Source: Spiroplasma chinense (GTDB lineage: Bacteria; Bacillota_I; Bacilli_A; Mycoplasmatales; Mycoplasmataceae). From it: DNA of 64,000 bases. Positions 15,533 to 28,102 of this stretch are shown here, piece after piece (within the stretch, counting starts at the first letter, position 1; the number at the start of each line of letters is the position of its first letter). The position numbers were made by a program, and so were the translations under genes. The notes under the pieces were generated by a model. The model ran no database searches. It was not told the DNA's origin and saw only the letters and a list, made by a program, of their open reading frames with translations. The stretch spans positions 62,001 through 126,000 of the forward strand of contig NZ_CP043026.1 in NCBI RefSeq assembly GCF_008086545.1, given 5' to 3'.

Positions 15533-16396
15533 ATGTTTCTAGTCAGTGAACTGTTAGAATCTTGAAAAGATATAACACCCCAATTAATGTCTATTTTTTT
15601 AACTACGATTATAATCTGTACTTTTTGTATAGTTTATAATGTTAAGATAAGAAATTTAAAGGAAGGCGAAGAGTTGAGCGGGTTTTTAGTACTAACTGAA
15701 AGCTTTATTGTGTCTATGGAAGGCATGGTAGTTAATGTTATGGGTAAAAAATTTAAACACCTAACACCTTATATAATGTATTTATTTTTATACATTATGA
15801 TCTCTTCAGTAATTGCCCTTCTGGGATTTGAACCATTAACAAGTTCTTATTCAGTAACCCTAGCTATGGCTTTGGTTTCATTTTTTGGGATTTATTATTA
15901 TGGGTTAAGATATCAAAAACATATGTTCTTTACAAAGTTCATATTTAACCCGGTAGAAATAATTACACAATTTGTTCCCATATTATCTTTATCATTTAGG
16001 TTATTTGGAAACATATTGGCAGGTTCAATTATTTTAGGACTAATGTATGGTACTTTAATTGGAGCTCAAGGAGCTCTATTTGGACACGCAAGTGCTTCAA
16101 GAGAAATTTGATTTGGAGCATATTCAGCTCAGTTCAAATATTTTTGAACTGGATTTAACTTTATGTCAGTGGCATTATTGCCATGACTTCACCTTTACTT
16201 TGACCTCTTTGACGGTTTAATTCAATCAATTGTTTTTGTAATGTTGACTCTATCATACTGAGCAAATGCAAAAAACGGTGAACATGAAAAATCAACAGAA
16301 CCTGTTGAAAGAGAAAATGTAAAGAAAATTAAAGTTAAAAAAATTAAAATTAAAAGTCATGTAAATGAAATAAAAACAAAATTAAAAAATAATTAA
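15533..16396 (+). CDS. atpB: ATP synthase F0 subunit a
   Basis: 287 aa. ATG 15533 follows AAAAGGGGGAA. Subunit a forms the proton half-channels of F0. The essential arginine is Arg156 in the LSLSFRLFGNILAG motif. The final transmembrane region near residues 205-250 is rich in UGA-coded Trp (WFGAYSAQFKYFWTGFNF). The C-terminus ends in an unusually Lys-rich tail of about 45 residues (KIKVKKIKIKSHV...), presumably cytoplasmic. Second gene of the atp operon. Confidence 0.95.
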
Positions 16397-16414
16397 TAAA
16401 AGGAGAAAAAAATT

Positions 16415-16732
16415 ATGTTAGCAGAATTATACACAAACGTATTTTTAACATTTGGAGGTAACTTAATTACATTATTACCAATCTTATTTGCTAGTGAAAA
16501 CGCAACAACAGGTAGAGGATTAATCGGAGTTGGTGCTGGATTAACTGGTATTGGTATGATCGGAGCAAGTATCGGTCAAGGAATGGCAGGTTATGGAGCT
16601 TGTCTTGCAATTGGACGTAACCCAGAAGTTGCTGGTAAAATTACAACTACATTGATTATTACAGCAGGATTCTGTGAATCTGGTGCTATTTATGCTTTAG
16701 TTATTGCATTGCTACTATTATTCGTATTCTAA
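16415..16732 (+). CDS. atpE: ATP synthase F0 subunit c
   Basis: 105 aa, longer than the usual 70-80 because of an N-terminal extension of about 30 residues with its own hydrophobic stretch. Two c-ring helices follow, joined by the polar loop GRNPEV (RNP at 68-70). The ion-binding carboxylate is Glu88 in [12 protein letters not shown]. Start ATG 16415 after AAAGGAGAAAA. Mollicute c subunits often carry this N-terminal extension. Confidence 0.96.
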   Translation: MLAELYTNVFLTFGGNLITLLPILFASENATTGRGLIGVGAGLTGIGMIGASIGQGMAGYGACLAIGRNPEVAGKITTTLIITAGFCESGAIYALVIALLLLFVF

Positions 16733-16734
16733 TA

Positions 16735-17286
16735 ATGGATATTTTAAACCACGTAAGTTTATTAGCAGATGATGGATTTCCAGGGATACCTGAAATCACT
16801 CAATCACTGTTTCCAAACTTACCAAACTTTATTGCGCACGTTTTATCTACAATAGTTATTATTATTTTTCTTTCAAAATTAGTTTACAAACCATTTAAAA
16901 AAGTTGTAGCAGAAAGAAGAAGAAAAATTAACGAATTACTTGATGATGCATCAAGCAAGCAAGCGCTTGCAAATAAAGATAAAAAAGATGCAGCAAAAAT
17001 TCTTGTTAAAGCAAGAGAAGAATCGAAAGAAATAGTTCTAAATGCAAAAGCAGAAGCAGATGATTTAAAATTTGATATTATTGATAATGCAAAATCAGAA
17101 GCACAAAATATTCAAGATCATGCAAAAATGGCAATTGAATTCGAAAGAAATGAAGCTAAAGAAAACATCCGTAAAGAAGTTATTGACCTAGCATTTATTG
17201 CCGCTGAAAAATTAGTAGAAACTAATGTTGATAAAAAAACTAATGAAAAATTAATTCAAGAATTCTTAGAAAGTATCGATAATTAA
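16735..17286 (+). CDS. atpF: ATP synthase F0 subunit b
   Basis: 183 aa, peripheral stalk. One transmembrane helix around residues 31-55 (FIAHVLSTIVIIIFLSKLVY), then a long charged amphipathic helix (VAERRRKINELLDDASSKQ and onward) typical of subunit b, ending VDKKTNEKLIQEFL. No lipobox is present, unlike some mollicute b subunits. It begins two bases after the atpE stop, with no clear ribosome site, implying translational coupling. Confidence 0.95.
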   Translation: MDILNHVSLLADDGFPGIPEITQSLFPNLPNFIAHVLSTIVIIIFLSKLVYKPFKKVVAERRRKINELLDDASSKQALANKDKKDAAKILVKAREESKEIVLNAKAEADDLKFDIIDNAKSEAQNIQDHAKMAIEFERNEAKENIRKEVIDLAFIAAEKLVETNVDKKTNEKLIQEFLESIDN

Positions 17287-17288
17287 TC

Positions 17289-17837
17289 ATGCTAGTAAAA
17301 GAAAGTTTACTTAAAAATTGATCAAAAGCAATTTGTGAACTTGCTGTTGAGAACAAAAAAACAAAAGAATTCTTAGATACCGCATACGATCTTAAAGTTA
17401 TCTTTTCAAGAAACCCTGAATTTTTAGCTTTCTTAACAAACAGAAATATATTATTAGAAACAAGACTTGAACTATTAGATAAAGTTTTTAAAAAGGATTT
17501 AGATAAAGAATTTTTAAATATCTTAAAACTTTTAACTGAAAGAGGCTTAATTGAAAATGCAAAACAAATTTTCAAACAAGTTGTAAAAGATTTATTAGCT
17601 CAAACAAATACTGTAAAAGGAATTGTATATTCAGTAGAAGAATTAAATAAAAAAACTATTGAAGACATACAAAAAAAATTAGAAAAAAAATTAAACAAAG
17701 CTGTGATTCTAGAAAATGAAATCAGAAAAGAACTAATTTCAGGAATCAGAGTTGTTGTTGATGGACAAAAATATGATTCATCAATGCAAGGTAAGATAGA
17801 AGATATGAAAAAAACTATCTTACAAAATAGAAAATAG
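17289..17837 (+). CDS. atpH: ATP synthase F1 subunit delta
   Basis: 182 aa, the usual length. It links F1 to the peripheral stalk. The N-terminal helical domain starts [19 protein letters not shown] and the C-terminal part contains the family-type [21 protein letters not shown]. Start ATG 17289 is two bases after the atpF stop. Poorly conserved at sequence level, but length, end motif and position between atpF and atpA make the call safe. Confidence 0.93.
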
Positions 17838-17845
17838 GTGATGTT

Positions 17846-19420
17846 ATGTCATTGAAAATAAATGAAATTTCAGAAGTTATTAAAAAGCAAATTCAAGATT
17901 ATGGCAAAGAAATAGTTGTTCAAGAATTTGGAACTGTTGCTGCGATTGGTGATGGAGTTGCTTTGTTATTTGGTCTAGACCAAGTGATGATGGGAGAATT
18001 ATTAATTTTCAACGATGATGTTTATGGAATGGCTCTTAACCTAGAAGATGGTGCTGTTGGTGCTGTTGTTATGGGTGATGATACAAAAATCAAACAAGGA
18101 GATAAAGTTAAAAGAACTAAAAAAGTTGTTGAAACTCCAGTTGGAGATGAATTACTTGGAAGAGTTCTTAATGGAATTGGATTGCCAATTGATGGTAATG
18201 GTCCATTAAAAGAGAAAAAAACTTCTCCAGTTGAAAAAATAGCATCAGGAGTTATGTCAAGAAAATCAGTTGACCAACCTTTAGAAACTGGAATCTTATC
18301 AATAGATTCAATTATTCCAATTGGTAAAGGTCAAAGAGAGTTGATTATTGGAGATAGACAAACTGGAAAAACTGCAATTGCAATTGACTCAATAATAAAT
18401 CAAAAAGGTAAAAACGTAAAATGTGTTTATGTAGCTATTGGACAAAAAGAATCTACTGTAGCACAAGTTGTAGAAAAATTAAAACAAGCTGGAGCAATGG
18501 AATTTACAACTGTAATTTCTGCATCAGCTAGTGAATCTGCTCCAATGCAATACATTGCTCCATATACAGGAGTTTCAATTGCAGAAGAGTGAATGGCAAA
18601 TGGTGATGATGTACTTATTGTTTATGATGATCTATCAAAACATGCGGTAGCTTATCGTACATTAGCATTACTTTTAAGAAGACCACCAGGTAGAGAAGCT
18701 TACCCTGGAGATGTATTTTATCTTCACTCAAGATTACTTGAAAGAGCTGCAAGAGTTAATGAAAAATTTGGAGGAGGAAGTATTACTGCTTTACCAATTA
18801 TTGAAACTCAAGCAGGAGATATTTCTGCATATATTCCAACAAACGTTATCTCAATTACTGATGGACAAATATTCTTATCAGAACAATTATTTAACTCAGG
18901 GATTAGACCTGCAGTAGATACTGGACTTTCAGTTTCTCGTGTTGGTTCTTCAGCACAAATTAAAGCTGTTAAACAAGTTGCAGGAACTTTAAAATTAGAA
19001 CTTGCACAATACTATGAATTACAAGCATTTGCAAAATTTGGAAGTGACTTGGATGAAACTACAAAAACAGTTTTAGACCATGGAGCAAAAATTGTTGAAA
19101 TCTTAAAACAAAGACAATTTTCACCAATGAGTCAAATTAATCAAGCAATTATTCTTTTAGCAATAAAAGAAAGATTGATTAAATGAATTCCTGTAACTGA
19201 AGTTGTAGGTTATAAAACTGAGATTTTAAAACACTTTAAAACAAATGAAAAAGCAAGAGCTTTAAGAAAATTATTAGAAACAGAAAAAGCTTTTGATGAA
19301 GAATTAACAAAAAAAGTCAAATCAGAATTAGTAAAAGTCTTGAAAGATTTTGTAAAAGAAATTCCAGATTGAAAAGTTGAAAACTATGGAACAGCAGAAG
19401 ACTGAAAGAAATTAGTGTAA
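17846..19420 (+). CDS. atpA: ATP synthase F1 subunit alpha
   Basis: 524-aa non-catalytic nucleotide-binding subunit. Walker [10 protein letters not shown] at about residues 169-177. The [30 protein letters not shown] block and the arginine-finger region [17 protein letters not shown] are intact. UGA Trp codons at 18590 and near 19183 do not disrupt the frame. ATG 17846 follows AGGTGATGTT, eight bases after atpH. Confidence 0.98.
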
Positions 19421-19421
19421 G

Positions 19422-21681
<2,260 letters not shown>

Positions 21682-21682
<1 letters not shown>

Positions 21683-21975
21683 TGAATAGACTTAAATTAA
21701 AAGTTATAACACCTAATGGAGTTTATGTTGATGGAATTGAAATAGATAACATAAATGTTCAAACTTCAGCTGGAGATATGACAATTTATGCACGACATGC
21801 ATCAATAGTTTCAACTTTAAAAGTTGGTCAAATTAAATATGTAAATGAACAAGGTGTAAAATATGTTCATGTGCATAGAGGAATCTTAAAAGTTTCTCAC
21901 AATGAAGTTAAAATTTTAACTCAATGACTTTATGAGGTTGACGAAAACGGGAAAAAAACCGGTCCAAGAAGATAA
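21682..21975 (+). CDS. atpC: ATP synthase F1 subunit epsilon (short form)
   Basis: 97 aa: only the N-terminal beta-sandwich domain (LKVITPNGVYVDGIEIDNI, TSAGDMTIYARHASIVSTLKVG). The two-helix C-terminal domain present in the usual 130-140-aa form is missing; the protein ends VDENGKKTGPRR. Because that hairpin inhibits ATP hydrolysis in other bacteria, such autoinhibition would be absent here (inference). A terminator follows at once. Confidence 0.93.
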
Positions 21976-22020
21976 AAATTTGAAACACTTAATAATAAAG
22001 TGATTTCAAATTTTTTTTAT
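21975..22020 (+). terminator. Terminator of the ATP synthase operon
   Basis: The arm at 21975-21990 pairs with 21998-22014, with a single bulged A, followed by a long T run. Confidence 0.8.
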
Positions 22021-22116
22021 TTTGTTTCAAATTTTAAAAGTTGTTTTTCAATTTGCTGTAACTATTGCTTTTTTCTTTTAATAAATTATTATTAGATTGT
22101 CAAAGGGGAATAAAAT

Positions 22117-22842
22117 ATGAGAAAGAGAAGAGAAGTTGTGGGATCCAACTATATTTTGTTGGGATGAACCGCACTTATTTGAGATTTATTAGTTGGTTTT
22201 ATTGGGGTTGCTTTAATCACACGAAATTGAAATGATAGCTTAGGTAAAACCGAAATAGTATTTTTAGTATTAATTGTTGCAGGATTTGTAAATGCTGTAA
22301 CAGAGAAAATGCAAATTTATACATATATGAATTTGCATTTTGAGGACAAGAATTATAAGTATTGAATTGTAATGTTTTCGTTAGTTCCAATTATTGGAAT
22401 ATTTATTTGGTTTTGTATAATGTTAGAATATTCTAAAACATATGAAAATAGTAAAGTATATTTAGAAGCAAAAAACAGTTCAGTTCCATTAACTATATTG
22501 TTTTTAGTTTTTATAAATGTTTTGTTAATTTCATGTATTTGTATTACAACATTTACTGTAGCTTTAAATGATTATGATAAAAACATTATTTTTATAGCTA
22601 TTATCTTTGGTATTGTAATTGGATGAATGTACTTATTAACTGTTGTTGTAAGTTACTTTATTTTAAAGGTTACAAAACCTAGAGAATCTTATGATAACGA
22701 AAAAATCAAGGTTTTTAAAATACTTGCCTATATACCGTTGGTTTCATTTGTGTCTTCAATGGTGTTTATAAAAAAATACTATAACAATCAATATGTTGAA
22801 AACTTGGTAATACTAAAAGAGCTAAGTAAAAAAGTTGTTTAG
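22117..22842 (+). CDS. Polytopic membrane protein, unknown
   Basis: 241 aa. ATG 22117 follows CAAAGGGGAA. Six probable transmembrane helices, including WTALIWDLLVGFIGVALI, IVFLVLIVAGFVNAV, WIVMFSLVPIIGIFIWF, LTILFLVFINVLLISC, IFIAIIFGIVIGWMYLL and a shorter one near 215-230. Ends in a basic LKELSKKVV tail. UGA Trp codons interrupt the standard-code reading several times near the N-terminus. No family recognised. Monocistronic between two terminators. Confidence 0.7.
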
Positions 22843-22851
22843 TAAGCATGA

Positions 22852-22886
22852 AAAAAACGATCATAAATTAATGATCGTTTTTTATT
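22852..22886. terminator. Bidirectional terminator
   Basis: A 13-bp hairpin (22852-22864 with 22871-22883, loop AAATTA) with A and T runs on either side, shared by the convergent genes at 22117 and 22882. Confidence 0.85.
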
Positions 22887-23874
22887 GTTCTGCTTTATTT
22901 AAGTTGATTCTGTGTTTGAAACAATAGTTTGGTGTTTCAACACAAGTGCATTCTGCTTCTTCAAGACGTTTTTGTCTTTCTAAAACTTGATGATTAACCT
23001 TATCTTCAATTACTTTTGTAAAGGCTCACATTTTTTCGCGTTTTAAGAATCCCATAAATCTAATGTAGTTAACTCTTAATGGTTTGAAGTTTATTCTACC
23101 AACATTTACATTTTTAAGAATCTTTGCAATTTTTTTATTTAAAAGAACTTGGTCTTTGCAATTTAAAAGTTTTTGTTGATGTTCTGGTGGGAAATCATCT
23201 AAGTTCTTAAATATATTTTCCACACATCCATATTTTTCAATTAACTTTATAGCTGTATTGTAGTGCATTCCCTTAACACCTTTGATGTTATCTGAATGAT
23301 CTCCAAGTAAACTTTTCATATCTGGTATTTGACAAGGTTTACAACCAAATTTCTCAAAAACATCTTTTTCTGTTACAACCTCTTTACAGGTTTTTTTTGA
23401 CTGTTGAGAAATAACATTTACATCTTTTGAAATTAATTGATATGTATCTTTATCATTTGAAATAATATCAACTTTATAACCTAGTTTAACTGCCACTCTA
23501 GCTACAGTTCCCATAATGTCATCACCTTCGTATTGTGATTTTTCATATCATGGAATGTTAGCTGAAGTTAAGAACTCACGTACAAGTTGCATTTGGGGAA
23601 TTAAATCACAAGGTGTTTCTTTTCTTGTAGCTTTATATGCTGGATAAAGCTCTTTTCTTCAGCATTCTTTTCCTACATCGAAAGTAACTATAATTGTGTG
23701 ATAATCTCCTGATGCTATCATTTCATTTATTTTTGCAACAAATACATAAACTGCATTTATTAAAACTCCATCACGATTAACGGCAACTTTTTTTCTTTTT
23801 AAAGACCCGTAATAACCCTTATGTAAAAGATGATAACCATCAACTATTACAATTTTTTTCTTTTCTGCTTCCAT
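22882..23874 (-). CDS. 5'-3' exonuclease (stand-alone PolA N-domain type)
   Basis: 330-aa FEN/PIN-type exonuclease that would remove primers and flaps during replication and repair. Seen motifs are IVDGYHLLHKGYYG (N-terminal Asp metal ligand), YEGDDIMGT (acidic cluster), ISNDKDTYQL, and the helix-hairpin-helix LLGDHSDNIKGVKG. No polymerase domain. Start ATG 23874 is chosen because AAGAGGT lies just upstream, overlapping the stop of the preceding gene; an in-frame ATG at 23907 would overlap that gene by 23 bases. A Cys-rich C-terminal end (ECTCVETPNYCFKH) is unusual and might bind metal. Confidence 0.9.
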
Positions 23875-23884
23875 TTTATACCTC

Positions 23885-24475
23885 TTAAAAATAATCTCAT
23901 TTGTCATCTATTACGCTAACTAATTTATTTACACTTTCTAACTTGCTTAGTTCTTCTATCAGAAATGTGAAATAGACAAGATTCTGATCAAAATGCTTAA
24001 CAATATTTTGGACTTTTAAAGTTCTCAAACAATTCAAAACCGCTTTTTGGTTTTGAATTTCAAACTTAATAGTAACTAAATGTAATAACTCTAATTTTTT
24101 TGTTGTAATAGTTTTTAAGAGTTGTATTGCACCGTTGCTATACGCTTTTTGTAATCCACCAGTTCCAAGTTTAATTCCACCAAAGTAGCGAACACAAAAA
24201 ATTATTATGTTTGTTAGATTGTTAACTTCAAGTAACTTAAGTAGAGGTTCACCTGCAGTCCCGCTTGGTTCACCATCATTGTTGTACCCGTATTGATTAC
24301 CGTCTGTTCCAATTTTGTAAGCTCAGCAATTATGTCTTGCATCATTTCTTTTGTACTTGTTAATAAATTGGTCTAGATCCTCTTTGGTGTTGACAACACC
24401 AATGTAAGTAATGAACTTAGATTTTTTTATTGTTTCTTCAAATGTGTAAACTTTGTTTTCACTTAAGACCTTCAT
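23885..24475 (-). CDS. YigZ/IMPACT family protein
   Basis: 196 aa, typical length. Family signatures are NCWAYKIG, GEPSGTAGEPLL and VRYFGGIKLGTGGL. The family (YigZ in bacteria, IMPACT in eukaryotes) is linked to translation/stress but its bacterial reaction is not settled. It lies 10 bases before the exonuclease start on the minus strand, so the pair forms an operon. UGA Trp occurs in the N-terminal half and near the C-terminal end (DDKWDYF). Confidence 0.88.
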
Positions 24476-24631
24476 AAAAAAACCACTTTCGTTACATATA
24501 TATTCTACACACTAGTTCTCTAAAATGAAACACTTATTCGCTAATTTTTTATAGTAATCTCCATTAAACTTTGTATATCTAAACATGTTTGCTTGGCTTT
24601 GTATTTCGTAATATTGTAATTATAAACAAAA

Positions 24632-24729
24632 AAAGGGAGGCAATCCCTTTTTTTTGTTATGTCGCTCCGCGCAACCTTCTTTGTCCTACTATAACCTGTG
24701 GTTAAGTACCCAACTACATATAGCTGATT
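24632..24729 (-). ncRNA. Putative structured small RNA with own promoter and terminator (unidentified)
   Basis: On the minus strand an extended -10 TGGTATTAT (24744-24736) sets a start near 24729. The transcript is GC-rich against a very AT-rich background (for example GTTGCGCGGAGCGAC), which in such genomes usually marks structured RNA. Pairings visible are AACC/GGTT around an ACA loop, GTTAT with ATAAC enclosing an inner stem GTTGC/GCGAC with loop GCGGA, and a terminator hairpin AGGGA-TTGCC-TCCCT flanked by A and T runs at about 24630-24656. It lacks the GGAAGGAAGCAG core of SRP RNA, so I do not call it that. It could also be read as a leader of the yigZ operon. Confidence 0.55.
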
Positions 24730-24916
24730 AATTTAATAATACCATATAATTTTAAAAAATCATATTTTAAATTTATTGTCAATAGGCATTGGAGTAAAAA
24801 CTTATTTAAAAGTTTTACTCTTTTTTTTGAGCCTTTAGCTGTAAAAAAAACAAAATAGGTCATTAAAACCTTTAAATTTAGAATTTTTACTTTATAGTTT
24901 TTAATTTGCCAGAGAA

Positions 24917-24922
24917 TATAAT
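24917..24922 (+). promoter_or_regulatory. -10 box of the first exported-protein/ABC unit
   Basis: A perfect TATAAT, 22 bases before the ATG at 24944. The -35 region is weak (ATAGTT at 17 bases). Confidence 0.45.
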
Positions 24923-24943
24923 TTAGTTGAAGGGAGAAAGAAT

Positions 24944-25561
24944 ATGAAAAATACATTTTTAAAGTTAGCATCCGTTTTTTTAGTGACAGGTTCAATGGTG
25001 CCTACCATTAATGAAATAAATAATAATTTAAAAGTAGATAAAAATATAGCTAGATATGGAACAACCAGTATTTATATTTCCAAATCTCACCCATATTATG
25101 TGGGTTACTGAGGAAAAGGTGTTGTTAGAAGGAATACTGACCATGAGGCCTTAAATTTAAATATCAATTTAAAAGGAGGACTTACTAATGCTCAACTATA
25201 TAGTTCGTTAATTACATTTGTTTTTGCATCATGGGGTTGAAACTTAAGTAGCGAAGCAAAGGGTCTGGTTAGTCCTGCGACTCACACTGTTACTGTAAGT
25301 TATGCGGATTGATATTTTGGTACTAGTAAATACTCAATAGGTACAATGTTGAGATTTGACTTGCCCAGACTTATTCAAAAAGAAACTAATTATATTTCAA
25401 TGATTCAGCAAAATTATTTCAAGTTGGATACAAAAGAAAATATTTTACATGCAACAATTTCATCCATTGTCGAGACATACGTAAAGTCTTATAATTCTGG
25501 AAATAACAGAGGAACAGCTTATTATGGGCTGTCCAAAATCGATTTTAAATACATCATTTAG
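24944..25561 (+). CDS. Exported protein heading the first ABC unit (paralog of 34286)
   Basis: 205 aa. ATG 24944 follows GAAGGGAG. Residues 1-22 form a signal peptide (MKNTFLKLASVFLVTGSMV) with no lipobox Cys, so it is probably released or held non-covalently. The mature part is beta-rich with many Tyr/Ser/Gly. It shares with the 34286 product a conserved core: SIG-x-M-L-x-x-DLP-x-LI-x-KETNYISMIQ, then TYVKSYNSGNN and a C-terminal aromatic/Ile end. Both copies stand immediately before a large ABC permease. Function unknown; substrate, modulator or product of the transporter are all possible. Confidence 0.7.
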
Positions 25562-25578
25562 CTATAAGGGGTAGAGTA

Positions 25579-27348
25579 ATGAGAAAAATTAATATTCCGA
25601 AAAATGTTTTTAAAATGGCAAAAATTAACTTAAAGATGGTTACACTAAGCAAAATAAATTTTGCTTTCTTAGGTGTAATCCTTTTTGTAAATTTTGCCTT
25701 TTCAGGCATCTATATATTTTTAAATTTTAACAGAACTAATAACGCTGATTATTCATATGTATTTGCAATAGAAAATGCATGTATATTATTTTTATTTTCT
25801 TTATTTTCAATCTATTGTACATCTAGGATTTATTTTTCAACAGAAAATAAAAGTTACCAGCTTTTGGAAAGACAATATGGTTTAAAAGGTTGAGTGTCAT
25901 TTTTTGTAAGATACTTTCTAATTTTCGTCTATTTGTTGACAATAGTTTTCATATACTTTTTGTTGCAAACAATGTTAACTCAAATTAATGGGGTGAAAAT
26001 ATCTTTTCCTTTAATTAGTGCGCCTAAATTAAATCTAATTTTATACAGTATATTAGTTTTGAATGTTTTTATACTTTTAACATTAATTGTTAAAAGCTTG
26101 GCGGGTTTATTTTTAACTACATTATATATATTGTCTTTAATATTTGGACCTATTGTAACAGCTGCTTTAAAAGATGATTCACACCCCCAAAACCAAAGGG
26201 TAGTAGAAGAACTTACTTTTAAAATAAATATTGGTAAACAATTTGTTAAGTATTCAGAAAAAGATAAACTAAATCTTTATGATGGAAGTTATGAGCAACT
26301 TTTTATGTGATATGAAGATGAATATTACTTTAAAGACTTTAATCTAATGTCAAATTTAAGTAGTTTTTATCCTTATCAAGGATCAAATGTTGTGGATGCA
26401 ATTATTTATAATGATGAACCTTTAAATTTCTACTTAGCTTTTTGGATGGGACAAACTTTAAATAGAAATGAAAATAATAAATATTTACTTGGATTTAGTG
26501 ATAAGTTATTACAAGCTCATTTAGACTTAAAAACTTCTATCGAATCTATAGAAAGAAAAACAAATGTCACATGATCTCAACTACCTTATTATGAATGAGT
26601 GGAAGATGAAAAATATGTTCCTATTAATTTTAAAAAAACTTTAAAACAATTAAGAAAAACAACCTTTGGTAAAAACTATAAAAATCTATTACAGTTTATT
26701 GAACTTAATTTAGATGATTTATTAAATTATAGAGACCCTTTTAGTGATAGATATCCTTTATTTTTTTCAACAAGATTTATTGGAGGAAGTGTAATTGATA
26801 CTCCTAAGAAAAATGAATTATGAGAAAAATATATTAATAATACAAATGAAGAAGTTAATGATTTTTATAAAGCATATCCAGAGTTTCTTGTAATTTCTCA
26901 AGTATTAAATATTGGTTTAATGAATTCTTATGCCATTTATACAGGAGCTCTTAACTTTTTTGAAAACAATTCATTACAATTTTTTTCTTTAGACTATTAT
27001 GATAAAACCCTTTCAAAAATTAAAAGTAGAAGTTATGCTAATTACTTTAACTACTCTTCTTATTTAAACACTTCTTATTACAATGGCATTTATTCAAATG
27101 CATATTTAAATCAAACTTATCAATTCTGATGATTAGAACCAAAAAATTATTATGTATTAAATGATGACTTATTAATTAGTAACTGGAAAAATAACTCCTT
27201 ATCTACAAAGTCATCAGTTCTTAAAAATGATTTGAAATTAAAAAATACTCAGATTGTAATATTTGCTTACGCTTTATTTATTGCTCAAGCTAGTCTAACT
27301 TTGTTGATTAGTTTTGTGATTTACAACAGAAGAAATATTGAAATATAA
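25579..27348 (+). CDS. ABC transporter permease with large extracellular domain (unit 1, A-type)
   Basis: 589 aa. ATG 25579 follows AGGGGTAGAG, 17 bases after the exported protein. About five N-terminal transmembrane helices (near residues 27-50, 64-86, 108-132, 152-175, 176-198), then roughly 350 hydrophilic residues, then one C-terminal helix (about 557-583) and a basic end. Motifs shared by all five permeases of the array are LLERQYGLKG in the loop before TM3, GQTLNRN, YKNLLQFIE, EEVNDFYKAYPEFLVISQ and YANYFNYSSYL. Multiple UGA Trp codons break the standard-code reading. The general architecture fits ABC export permeases with an extracytoplasmic domain; no named family recognised. Confidence 0.75.
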
Positions 27349-27370
27349 AAAATCAAAAGGAGAAATAAAA

Positions 27371-28102
27371 ATGATTAAAATTGAAAATTTATCTAAAAAA
27401 TATAAAGCATTTAGTTTATCCAATGTAAGTTTTGATTTTTTAAAAGAAGATTTAATTGCTTTTGTTGGAGATAATGGTTCAGGAAAGACCACAACCATAA
27501 AGTTAATTTTTAACTTAATAAAAAAAGATAATGGTGAAGTTTACTATAACAATGATAAATTACATACTAATTCTAATTTATCAAAAATAGCATTTTTTCC
27601 AGATTCAAATAACATACCTTTAGAACTTACAATCATCGAGTATATGGAATATATAGCAGCCATCACTGATGTTGAAAAAGAAGAATTCATTATAAGATCT
27701 GAGAATATTTTTAAAATGTTAAACTTAAAAGAAATTAAAAAGAAAAAACTAAAACAATTATCTGGAGGAATGAAAAAAAGAGCTGTGATGGCTGGGATTT
27801 TAATTTCAAAACCTGAATTTATAATTTTTGATGAACCTACAGCAAATCTTGATGTTGAGGCAAAGATTGAGTTTATTGAACTTATAAAAAAATTACATGA
27901 ACGAGGAGTTGGCATTTTAATTACCAGTCATATTATTGATGAACTTCAATCAATTGCTAACAAACTTATAATAATTAAAAGTGGAAGTATTGTTTATAAT
28001 GAAGCTTTTGATAACTCAAAATCAAGTATAAAAGAAATATATTTGAAATTTAAAGATAAAAGAGAATCAAATCTTAAAGAGTTGGATAAAATTTATGAAT
28101 AG
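27371..28102 (+). CDS. ABC transporter ATP-binding protein (unit 1)
   Basis: 243 aa. Start ATG 27371 (MIKIENL) chosen for AAAAGGAGAAA; upstream in-frame codons lack a site. Walker A GDNGSGKTT at residues 33-41, signature LSGGMKKR near 130, Walker B FIIFDEPTANLD, switch His in LITSHII. Nearly a twin of the 31739 product, with identical runs such as FFPDSNNIPLEL and VEAKIEFIELIKKLHE. The next permease starts inside its last codons with an 8-base overlap (ATGAATAG). Confidence 0.93.
   Translation: MIKIENLSKKYKAFSLSNVSFDFLKEDLIAFVGDNGSGKTTTIKLIFNLIKKDNGEVYYNNDKLHTNSNLSKIAFFPDSNNIPLELTIIEYMEYIAAITDVEKEEFIIRSENIFKMLNLKEIKKKKLKQLSGGMKKRAVMAGILISKPEFIIFDEPTANLDVEAKIEFIELIKKLHERGVGILITSHIIDELQSIANKLIIIKSGSIVYNEAFDNSKSSIKEIYLKFKDKRESNLKELDKIYE

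Larger units (their letters stand above)
24476..24943. other. 468-base intergenic region holding a small RNA and a second hairpin
   Basis: No protein gene is supported: the open frame on the minus strand at 24714-24995 is low-complexity, spans a promoter and a terminator, and overlaps the start of the 24944 gene. The region holds the RNA described separately, a hairpin 24792-24820 followed by eight T (a plus-strand terminator without an obvious upstream gene), and the promoter of the 24944 gene. Confidence 0.6.

Noticed and set aside
24632-24729. SRP (4.5S) RNA
   Set aside because: Size and GC content fit, but the conserved GGAAGGAAGCAG-type core is not present on either strand, so I leave it unidentified.
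24714-24995. Minus-strand 93-codon open frame
   Set aside because: Low-complexity AT-rich translation, runs through a promoter, a hairpin and the start of the 24944 gene, and has no ribosome site.
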